DNA of 64,000 bases, taken from contig JANBRJ010000073.1 of assembly GCA_027577595.1 (NCBI GenBank), positions 1 to 64,000 on the forward strand, given 5' to 3'. Origin of the DNA: Coemansia sp. RSA 487. Its lineage: Eukaryota > Kickxellomycota > Kickxellomycetes > Kickxellales > Kickxellaceae. Of the stretch, positions 10,548 to 18,878 are shown piece by piece. Below the pieces are notes generated by a model that saw nothing but the letters and a program-made list of their open reading frames with translations, searched no databases and was not told the origin of the DNA. How positions within the stretch are numbered: position 1 is the first letter of the stretch; each line of letters opens with the position of its first letter. The position numbers were made by a program, and so were the translations under genes.

Positions 10548-11330
10548 CTATGCAATCGTAAACTCTTGAGAGTCCCAGATGTGAAAGTCGTCAGCGCTTT
10601 TTTCATCGCCTAATGGACGAAGAAAGGCAGCGCGAATACGGCACTTTCCAGTTGGCGCTTGGGCCGGGTTAGTGAGTTCCTCATCAGCAAACACAGTGCT
10701 ACTTATAAGTAATGGTATTACTGGAGGAGTGCATACCGGGCATGTACATAGAATGCACTTCATGTGTCCCTTAGGCGTAATGATTGTCGCCATATACTCT
10801 TGTGTCTGTTGAGCAGGAACAATTGTCTGTGCGTCAAGTAGCTGGATTTTAGGCGTGTTTTCGGGCTCAACAGGCCAGCTGCTGCCACCGAACATCAAAG
10901 GCGTATACGCTATGCTGCCATTCCGAGAAAAGGGCTGATGATGTCCGATTTGTCGTCGAATGCCATCTCAAACGCCTTTATCAGTATGTCGTCGGTGATT
11001 TCACTTGCGCCATCGGCAGCCATGCAACCGAAGATGCGGTACATTCCCAAAGTCACGTTTGGAGCCACTCCGCGGGCGCTTGGTCCTGGTTTGATTTTAT
11101 AGCTACCTATGTTGGTATTGAAACCATCGTCCACAAAATCTGCTCCATATTGTCACATGTACCCTTCAGTCGTCCAGCAACCACTGAGCTCGGAATGGTT
11201 ATAGCCGACGCCTGAGTCAGCCATCCCGATGTGGACTCCCTTACCAGAAAGCTCGAGTTGAGATGGAGCTTGCGCTTGCGAATCCAAGGAGAGTGGCTAG
11301 TAGAACACTTCCAAACCCAAGTAGCTTAAT
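10548..11330 (-). pseudogene. Collapsed subtilisin-like protease (S8) gene
   Basis: Three subtilase pieces are in order on the minus strand. The first, near 11325-11240, is a signal-peptide-like stretch (IKLLGFGSVLLATLLGFASA) that lacks an ATG. Next, at about 11235-11140, comes the catalytic-Asp region, GMADSGVGYNHSELSGC. At 11134-10910 is the segment GVAPNVTLGMYRIFGC, which normally follows the catalytic His, but the His-Gly-Thr-His motif itself is missing. The last part (10898-10548) resembles the non-catalytic C-terminal domain. The propeptide and most of the catalytic core, including the Ser region, are gone. The remains therefore span about 0.8 kb instead of the 2-3 kb expected of a secreted subtilase. 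At least two large internal deletions plus frame breaks are needed. Confidence 0.7.
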
Positions 11331-11844
11331 AGTTTAGACACAGAAAAGCCTTGCCAGTTTCGATAAGATGGGGTTAAAAATGAATTGAAAATGCAAGATA
11401 ATAAACTAGCTCTAAAAATTCTTGAAGCCGTGGATATTTTTTATTTGAGGCAAGCATAATAGACACGATTGAGATTTTATATATGGTTTTCACATCTATT
11501 TGTTCCAGCTTGTTGGTCTTTTTCTTCATTTTCAGAAAGAATCACAATTCCGACGCTTGCTTTCCAAGGCACATTTTTGCCTCATAATGCATGTTTTATG
11601 TGCTTATTGGCTTGATGTCATGCTAACTTTGCATACAGCAACAAGACATACAACATATGATATATGATATATGATATGCCATATTATTGACATGTGATTT
11701 AAGGAAATTTTATCACAACTTTTGGCTCTACGGCTATATAAATAGTCTGACATTCATACCATATTCGCCATGTTACCCTTAGTTCTGTTTTCAATAATAC
11801 ATTGAATACTCCCACGTAGCAGCCCTAGAGTCAATAGTGTGACA
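11331..11844. other. Intergenic, AT-rich
   Basis: No gene seen. A short imperfect repeat of ATATGAT units lies at about 11657-11685. A TATA-like ATATAAATAG is present near 11736 with no intact gene downstream, perhaps a leftover promoter of the decayed ABC gene that follows. Confidence 0.5.
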
Positions 11845-12440
11845 TTGATGAAAAGAGTGAAGCCATTCCGAAAATATCTAAAAAGAACTGGAGTAATTGG
11901 GATTATGCAAAGTTTGTTTTAAGGATATGTGGTGGATCTAATGATGGCAACGATGATTACATTGATGAGGTCACACTTGAGAAAATTAGAGATTGGGATG
12001 AGATGTGGGAAAAGTCAAAGTGGCCCATGCGCTTATTCCTATAATTGTTTATTACGAAGCCCAGAATATCACGGCACACGACCAGGCATGTGCGACCACA
12101 CGGGCTTAACAGGTATGCAGATCGAAGTTTTAGTGATGGACAGCAGCAGCACTTTGGCCTTTGCAAACTATTGATGCGCAATCGTAAGATTATAGTGCTG
12201 GATAAAGCCACAGCAAATGTTGACTTGGAAACGGACCAGAATATACAGGAGCTTATCTACTCTGAATTCAAAGACTGCACAGCACTTACTATTGCCCATC
12301 GTCTTGAAACAATTATGAATAGCGACCGGTATTATCGTCATGAACAGCGGAGAAATCGCAGAAATCGGTTCACCTGAAAGATTTCTTGAAAAAATGGTCA
12401 TTTTGCAGAGCTGGTAAAGGCAAACGACTTTGGACAATAG
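11845..12440 (+). pseudogene. Internally deleted 3' fragment of an ABCC-type transporter gene
   Basis: This matches the ABC gene at 37513-41829 in two blocks. The first (11845-11938) equals the linker before the second transmembrane domain, including KNWSNWDYAKFVLRICGG. The second (11939-12440) equals the end of the second nucleotide-binding domain, from the acidic linker through HGLNRYA, SFSDGQQQ, ATANVD and AHRLETIMNSDR to the same final ...ACTTTGGACA TAG context. Everything between (about 1.4 kb, the whole second membrane domain and the Walker A) is missing. The deletion junction falls on the sequence TGTGGA/TGTGGTGGA present at both ends in the parent. The remnant has an in-frame stop early in block 2, a frame change near the end, and Lys in place of the catalytic Glu after Walker B (LDKATANVD). 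Confidence 0.85.
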
Positions 12441-13030
12441 TATTTATTTATCCAGTTTTAAATTTCCAAAATATATTGTTTATAAACACAATGCCGAGCG
12501 AACCAAGAAGGACAACACAATGTTTTAATTTCTTAAATCACACACACACACCAGCTGCAATTTCCTGGGCAGTGCTTTTCCGTAATTGATGAACCCAAGT
12601 GATGAAAAAACCAGTGACAACCTCCCCTCCTTTTCAAGATTGTCGGAATTCAGAGAAGGTTGTCAGTATTCCAGAAAACCAAACCCATGACAACCAATTA
12701 TGCATATACATGCAGTTTGTCTTTATGTTTTACAGAAACTGCTCTTTGCTTAGTCGCTGCAAAAGCTGCGGTTGCTTGCATCCATTGAAACCAAATAAAC
12801 AAAACCAAAACAAGCATGTTGAAAAATGAAGATAAAAACACATCTATCTTGCTATCTATCAGGATGTCCAATTAATTTTCGAGTATAAAGTCCGACTGCG
12901 TTGGCGTTTTTTTTATCCACAACAAAACTGACGGCACTTTTTTATTTTTATTTTTATTCATATTTAATTAGCACTTCTAAATCCTTTCACTCCTTAATAC
13001 GCTTTTAAACTAATTACTCGACTAACAAGC
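12441..13030. other. Intergenic, no gene seen
   Basis: AT-rich sequence with a short CA repeat (ACACACACAC near 12541) and A/T tracts around 12910-12965. It should hold the promoter of the 7-TM gene at 13031. Confidence 0.6.
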
Positions 13031-13999
13031 ATGGCTGGGGAAGGAAACGGGCTAGATGAAATATACTGCCCTGACAAGACATGTACAAATGAGCGCGACT
13101 GGCTGGTGCACAAGCCCGTTTCCGCCGCTTTCTGGACACTCGGCAGCATAACCTTGTTTCTTGCCATTTTCTACGTCCACTACTACCGACCCACGCGCTA
13201 CAGCGTGTACAATAAGAGCATAGCCCGCATGATCCTGATATTCCTAACCGTCGCCATGTACGCGCGTGCGGCATTGACCAAGCAAGGAGGCAACAAGGAA
13301 GCCACGTATATAGCCTCGATGGTTTTCAACTTCATGGCTGCCCAAGGCATCTACGATGGCTTGTTTTCCAACACCATGCTGGTTGTATCTAAATTCCAAC
13401 CACCCTCGACTGTCGTTAAAGCGTGCTTCAACTTTGGAGCTATACTCCAGGGATGGACCGAGTTTGCTCTCATCGTTGCCGGCTGCAGACTTATGTTCTA
13501 TCCGCGCAAAAGCGGTTCCGTTCGCGATGGCATCAGGTGCATCCAAGCGTTCTTGGGCATAATTATGTGTGGCACGTTTATTCTTGCCGTGTTCTTTGCA
13601 TCGAGGTTCAGATCCATCCGCTCCGAAATGTCTAGATATGGTATCGCGTCTTCTCTTATCGTCTTTGCAATGGTCCAGCTGTGGTCCACGTTCATGTTTG
13701 CCAGATCATTTGTGCAGCTTGATAATGTCGTCAGAAGCAGCGAGGCTTTGGTCGTCGTTCTGAACTATCTGCCGCTTATTATTGCTGGCATCTCTTACTT
13801 GGCACTTGGCGAGCCACTAAGCGGAAAGGTCGACTACAGCATGGACGAAGATGCGCAGTTTGCAGACCTTGAGGCAAGAATAGTTGCACTTGCTAAGGCC
13901 AACAAAGCCAAGAATGGGGCTGGGACAAGGGAAACAAGCCCAGGCTCAGACAACATTGCTGAGACAGATAAAGCGGCAAAGGATGTAAGGTATATCTAA
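13031..13999 (+). CDS. Seven-transmembrane protein of unknown family
   Basis: The single-exon, 322-residue protein has no signal peptide and seven hydrophobic segments at about residues 34-56, 65-84, 95-120, 128-156, 164-190, 202-224 and 236-256. The N-terminus carries a Cys pair in YCPDKTC, probably outside the membrane. A charged, Ser/Asp-rich tail follows the last helix. Conserved with the broken paralogue at 7237-8185 are YCPxKTC, DWxV, RPxRYSxYN, YIASMV, CIQAFLGII, FxLDN and LGxPxSGK. The topology resembles RTA1-like or GPCR-like proteins, but I see no diagnostic motif of either, so I give no function. Its 3' end faces the HRI kinase gene across 78 bp. The codon use is GC-rich, unlike the AT-rich broken copy. 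Confidence 0.75.
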   Translation: MAGEGNGLDEIYCPDKTCTNERDWLVHKPVSAAFWTLGSITLFLAIFYVHYYRPTRYSVYNKSIARMILIFLTVAMYARAALTKQGGNKEATYIASMVFNFMAAQGIYDGLFSNTMLVVSKFQPPSTVVKACFNFGAILQGWTEFALIVAGCRLMFYPRKSGSVRDGIRCIQAFLGIIMCGTFILAVFFASRFRSIRSEMSRYGIASSLIVFAMVQLWSTFMFARSFVQLDNVVRSSEALVVVLNYLPLIIAGISYLALGEPLSGKVDYSMDEDAQFADLEARIVALAKANKAKNGAGTRETSPGSDNIAETDKAAKDVRYI

Positions 14000-14077
14000 A
14001 GCAGACTTTTTCTACCAGCTATTTTCAGATCATATTAACGAAACCATTTCAACTCCCAAAGAAAAAGAAAAAGTGTG

Positions 14078-17000
14078 TCAGATGCTCATATCTACAATCC
14101 TCTCGAGCTCACGCACACGTAGGCCTAGCTCCTCGTTGCGCTGGTTGGCCATGCGCAGCTGCTGTCTCAGCAGGTTGACCTCGCGCTTGAGCTGAGCCGA
14201 TTCGAGGGTTGGGACATCGATCAGATCAAAGGACAGTATCTCCTTGGCCGACGGGCGCTTTGTGGGGTCTGCGTCCATAAGCTGCAGGATAAGTGCCGCC
14301 TCTTTGGGCCACATTTGGAGGAACTGCGGCGGGAACACACCGCGCCGAAGGTCTCTTATCAGCGCTATCCGCTCCATCGCCGTTGCAAACGGGTAGTACA
14401 TCTCAAAGAATATAATCCCAAGCGAGTAAATATCTGCCTTTTCGCTGTAGTCCGTGGCTCTCTCGGACAGCTGCTCGGGTGCCGCGTAGGTGATAGTCCC
14501 AACATTCGACGTGCGGCGAGTGTCACAAGCACATGCATCGGCAATGTCGCAGCTAGCCGCTCCTTTGTCCTGGTCATTGTTGTTGTCACTCGGTATCGAA
14601 GAGGAGCTACTTTGCTTCGTTGATACTCCTTTGGCATTGCCAATAAACGCATATTCATCTCCGCTTGCGCGGATCCCAAGCGTTGACTTTGTCGCCAAGC
14701 CAAAATCACCAATGCGCGGGATGAATGATACGGCCGGAGGCAACTGTACTGACTGTTGCCCTGTGTGCGGTGATAGATGTGAGGATGACGCCGTTTTACG
14801 AACATGCCCTTTAGCACCATCACCATCATTGTCACCGCCGCCGCTGTCAGTGCTGTCGTTGACAGTGTTGGCCCTTTCACTCAATACACTTCCATGGGCC
14901 GTGCCATCTATGCTGCGGTGCGCCAGAATAGACTCAAATATAGAATCCCAGTCCACTTTTCGCGACTCTGTTACTCCGTCAACAGCGCCCAAAGGCTCGC
15001 TAGGTGTCATAGCAGGTGCGCTAGCTGAGCCCGTTCTACGATCCATATTTCCCTCGCTAGCCATGTCCGATGTTGCATGGATCTTCTCTTTCAGATTGCC
15101 GCCATCTACAGCGTCCCAGATATCCGAGTGCACACTGACAAGCCCACCACTATTCATCACTCGAGAAAGTGGATTCAGGGAAGAGATGAGCTGCGACTGC
15201 TGTTGGTGTTGGTAGTGGGTATCGGGGCGGCCAATGCCACTGCCTCCGCGGCTGATTGGGTTGCCTCCACTGTCCGAGTACACAATGTCCAGAAACACGT
15301 TAGCGCCTTTCAAATCTCTGTGGATCACTCCTCTGTTGTGAAAGTACTTTACACCTTCGACGATGGCTCGGAACAGCCTGATATTCATAACTGGGTCGAT
15401 GAGCAGATCGTGCTCGCGCATGGGACACCAGCAGTCGTCATCATCGCCGTCATCGTCGGCAGCAGTCATTGGTACGCCAGCACGGCATATGCGGCCAGCA
15501 GAATGCTTCTCGTTCGATATGTTGGCATTGGCTACTGCTTGCCGCTTGGCTATCCTCTCGTTACGCTGCATAAGGAACTCCTGCAGAGTTGTCTGGCAAA
15601 GCTGCATCTGCACCAAAAGCGATGTCTCAGCCACCAATGCTTGCTGGCCAGCATCAACGATTCCGGACAGCGCCATCATTCCCTGGCTGGGCAGCGATTG
15701 TGCCTGATGGCCAGTCGAGGCAAACGAGTCATATAGGCTCTGTGGGGATCTGCTAAACTTGCTTAAATGGCTTTTTGCAGTGTGGTTGTCCTCGAGGTAG
15801 GGTCCGCCAACCACATGCATCGATTTGCGCCGCCGATGTCCTTTATTCCCGCTGTTCGGATCCTCCTGCTTCTGCTGCTGCTGCTGTGCCCGGCATTCTG
15901 GCTGGTCGATTGATGGCGTACCGCTTTTTGTTGCACAAGATATCGACGGACATGACTTTGATCCACAAATAGCAGTACTGGTTCCCGAAGCGCATCCGTC
16001 TTTGTTCTTTAGCCGATCGCCATTGGCAACAAACACCACGTCATTGTCGGTTTCGTTGCCCTCTCCATAGTCCACAAAAGATATTTGGCAGCTGCTATCG
16101 TTGCTGTTGTTGTTATCGCAATGACCATCAATACCACAATCAGCGGGGCTAAAGTTACCGTTGCTGTCGTCAATAACGGTGTCCTGGAGATTCGCCGTCC
16201 GCCACAAGCTGTAACCACTAGTATCGTCCAGACTCTCAAGAGCGCTATCTTCTACAAGATGCACCTTTCTGTAGTTGTCGCTGTTGTTGCTATCGCCATC
16301 TCCAGTGAGCGACATTTCAAAACAGCCGTCCTGTGTCCCAGTCAAGCAGAAAGACACATCATCGTCGGTTGATAAAGCAAAGGAGCGATCCTCAGCTGGA
16401 TCAGCGGTCACCGTCTGATTGTTGCGAGGGCCATGCCGCTGCGACGCTGATCCGTGAGACTGGGGGGAGATGCCCAGAACACCGCCATCTTCATTCGAGT
16501 TGTACGAGATCCTCTTCCGCAAACGAGTGACCTCTATCCAGCTACTGTAGTAGCGAACAATGTTTGGGTGGTCGAGGTGAGCCAGGGTCTTGATCTCCCT
16601 CAATGTCTTCTCGGCAGTAATCTCGCCCTTGATCTTGATCTGCTTCACCGCGTATCTGCGACCATCAAGCTTGTTGCGGACCTCGTATACCTTGCCAAAC
16701 CCGCCCTTGCCGAGGCATCGCAGCTGAATAAAGTCGTCGTGGTACCGCGACCGCTGCATGTCTATGATCATGCTTTCGAATGTCGTAGGCGCGCTGCTGT
16801 TCCCGCTCGCGCCGCTCAATGTTGATGACGCAACACCCCGGGCGCTGCCGCCGTTTGTGTGAAGGCTTTGGCCGTAGGAGCTTCCTCGATGGGTACTATG
16901 GTGAGTGCGTGGGTAGCTGTGCTTGTGAGGAGCGGGCCTTGGTGTGTAGGATGCGTTGCCGAAATTGGAGACGGTGTTGCGCCTGGACCTGCCCTGCTGC

Positions 17001-17935
17001 GGCGCAATAGGGACAGCTTGGCGACTGGTGGTTGTGTGGCGCTCGCTTCCTCCAACAGAGTCGCAGCGCGGAGCACGGTTCCCACAAAACTCATCTGTTG
17101 TCTGGTCAAACTCAGAGTCGCTATCGCTTACGGTCCAGCCGCCAGTAGAGCCTGAGTTGTCAGGCTCAAACGAGTCACCACTAGACTCATCCCCATCCTC
17201 AGCAACGCCAGTCATCAGCGATCGGATACCCGTCTCGATGTCATGCTGCTCATACAAATCCAAGGACTCCTGCGCCTTGGCCACCAGTTGTCTAAATGCG
17301 CCAGAGTATGTGGCACGTATAGAAGACATTTCGTCGACGTACTCTTTGCCAATGATACCCATCGAGTACAACGTACGACAGATGGCAAAAAACAAACGCC
17401 TGTTGCGCAGAGGATCGTCGTCGTATGTTCTGCAGTAACTCTCAAGCAACGAGACAAACAGAATACGGCTCTGGTGCTCGCGACCCATTACTCCAGGAAT
17501 TCCAACTTGCGTGCGATCGCCTTGTTGGCGGAGATGAGGCGCAGGCACAAGCATTTCGGCGCTCTGGCTATTGGTGCGCGCAAAGGCAAGCGCCTGCCGA
17601 TTGCGCAGCACCATCTGCTGATGCTGCTGAAACGATTCTTCTGATACATCCTCTGAGCTTGGCTGAATGCTACGTTCACTTGTGCCGGGGCTTGGATCCA
17701 CTGAATCGACCGTGGCAGAGGGCGGTACAGTGGCCCAGAAGCGGTGGTGCGATCCATGCTGCGTCGGCGCAGCCTCGCTCTCCTCGCTGCTGTCATCGTT
17801 GACAGTGGCATGCTGGATCTTTATTCCGGAAGAGGCAATATGTGGGCCGGGAGACGCAGAGTCTATTATGTGTTGCGAGGAATGCAGGCTGGCATCACAG
17901 CGAACGGAGGAGGCGGATCTACTGTGGTCGGGCAT
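14078..17935 (-). CDS. HRI: HRI-type eIF2-alpha kinase
   Basis: This kinase phosphorylates Ser51 of eIF2-alpha to damp translation under stress. In the 1285-residue protein the N-terminal HRI region is clear at about residues 157-225 (FVSLLESYCRTYDDDPLRNR...), matching the segment of animal HRI and fission-yeast Hri1/2. The kinase N-lobe starts near residue 404 (LGKGGFGKVYEV, then AVKQIKIKG). A kinase insert of about 310 residues follows, longer than usual. The catalytic loop HRDLKGANVFLD is near 869, DFG near 1075, the APE equivalent AAPEQL near 1148, and ADIYSLGIIFFEMYYPF after it. The last 35 residues form a coiled coil rich in Leu, Arg and Glu, as in HRI. Unusual are about 200 low-complexity residues between HRDLK and DFG and about 70 between DFG and APE. 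No splice signals bound them cleanly, and they are open and Ser/Gly/Asp-rich. Confidence 0.9.
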   Translation of the reverse strand: MPDHSRSASSVRCDASLHSSQHIIDSASPGPHIASSGIKIQHATVNDDSSEESEAAPTQHGSHHRFWATVPPSATVDSVDPSPGTSERSIQPSSEDVSEESFQQHQQMVLRNRQALAFARTNSQSAEMLVPAPHLRQQGDRTQVGIPGVMGREHQSRILFVSLLESYCRTYDDDPLRNRRLFFAICRTLYSMGIIGKEYVDEMSSIRATYSGAFRQLVAKAQESLDLYEQHDIETGIRSLMTGVAEDGDESSGDSFEPDNSGSTGGWTVSDSDSEFDQTTDEFCGNRAPRCDSVGGSERHTTTSRQAVPIAPQQGRSRRNTVSNFGNASYTPRPAPHKHSYPRTHHSTHRGSSYGQSLHTNGGSARGVASSTLSGASGNSSAPTTFESMIIDMQRSRYHDDFIQLRCLGKGGFGKVYEVRNKLDGRRYAVKQIKIKGEITAEKTLREIKTLAHLDHPNIVRYYSSWIEVTRLRKRISYNSNEDGGVLGISPQSHGSASQRHGPRNNQTVTADPAEDRSFALSTDDDVSFCLTGTQDGCFEMSLTGDGDSNNSDNYRKVHLVEDSALESLDDTSGYSLWRTANLQDTVIDDSNGNFSPADCGIDGHCDNNNSNDSSCQISFVDYGEGNETDNDVVFVANGDRLKNKDGCASGTSTAICGSKSCPSISCATKSGTPSIDQPECRAQQQQQKQEDPNSGNKGHRRRKSMHVVGGPYLEDNHTAKSHLSKFSRSPQSLYDSFASTGHQAQSLPSQGMMALSGIVDAGQQALVAETSLLVQMQLCQTTLQEFLMQRNERIAKRQAVANANISNEKHSAGRICRAGVPMTAADDDGDDDDCWCPMREHDLLIDPVMNIRLFRAIVEGVKYFHNRGVIHRDLKGANVFLDIVYSDSGGNPISRGGSGIGRPDTHYQHQQQSQLISSLNPLSRVMNSGGLVSVHSDIWDAVDGGNLKEKIHATSDMASEGNMDRRTGSASAPAMTPSEPLGAVDGVTESRKVDWDSIFESILAHRSIDGTAHGSVLSERANTVNDSTDSGGGDNDGDGAKGHVRKTASSSHLSPHTGQQSVQLPPAVSFIPRIGDFGLATKSTLGIRASGDEYAFIGNAKGVSTKQSSSSSIPSDNNNDQDKGAASCDIADACACDTRRTSNVGTITYAAPEQLSERATDYSEKADIYSLGIIFFEMYYPFATAMERIALIRDLRRGVFPPQFLQMWPKEAALILQLMDADPTKRPSAKEILSFDLIDVPTLESAQLKREVNLLRQQLRMANQRNEELGLRVRELERIVDMSI

Positions 17936-18878
17936 AGAGCCGGTGTGCTATAATGTAGCTAAATATAGGCTTTAAAAGGTGCTCGTTTATAAGAAGGGTG
18001 GGTTTAAAGAGAATGGAATGGATCGTGCGCTGGTAAGGGGGGGTGGAATGCGGAAACGTTGCCTTTTCACAACAACGAGAGCAAGAACGGCAGGAGATAA
18101 TCAAGACCAGGTGTTAAAAACACCACTTGTATTAAACTCCAATCTGGGCTGGAACACTGTCGAAAGTAGACGAACAATGGACAAACCCCTGCAGTAAGCC
18201 CAAACAGGATAAACGCTAGAATATTCTCCCTCTTACCTTTAAATCGCGTTAGTTTTATCGCTCTTGAAAGCTGTCTGTTGCGGCTATGGCTGCCTGACGA
18301 AGATAAAGTTCAAAGTTGATGATACACAATTCTTTGCTTTGCCAGCAGCCAAGTGAGTAACTACTTTATCTTTATGTGTTCTGAGTCACAAAAAGTAATG
18401 CACAAGGTGGAGCCCCGTAAAAAAGACGCAGCCTTTCTTTTGTTTTTGCTTCTTTCCTGGCTGTTTTTGTTGGGTGTCTTGCGCCAAAACAAGATTAAAA
18501 TTACACAGAAGCGAGAAGGAAAATGCAAGCGTGAAAAGACAAATTGAGTAAAAGAATAGTACAAAAAGAGGGAATGGACTGGACTGTAGAAATAGACTTG
18601 GACTCGTTACAAACAACAGAAGCAAAGAGAAACATGGAGAATCACAAAGATGAAATAAGAGTAGCAAAAAAAATAGCAGTGCTAAAATCCTCCACGTTGG
18701 ACCAATTTTTTCGCTGCCTTTCTGAAAAAGTCGAATACGTCACATATTTTGACTTTTTGATGGCGTTCACGTGCACTGTGGTCTGGGCAGTCGGACGATC
18801 ATTGGCCTCCTTTTTCCTAGCATTTCCTGTTTGGTTCCAGACAAACGTTTCTCACGAAAAAGAGGTGATGGCGGGACA
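17936..18878. other. Intergenic, no gene seen
   Basis: This holds the promoter of the HRI gene and the 3' flank of the trypsin gene. The ORF at 18544-18987 starts at a TTG, overlaps the trypsin coding region on the other strand and shows no motif, so I do not call it. Confidence 0.6.
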
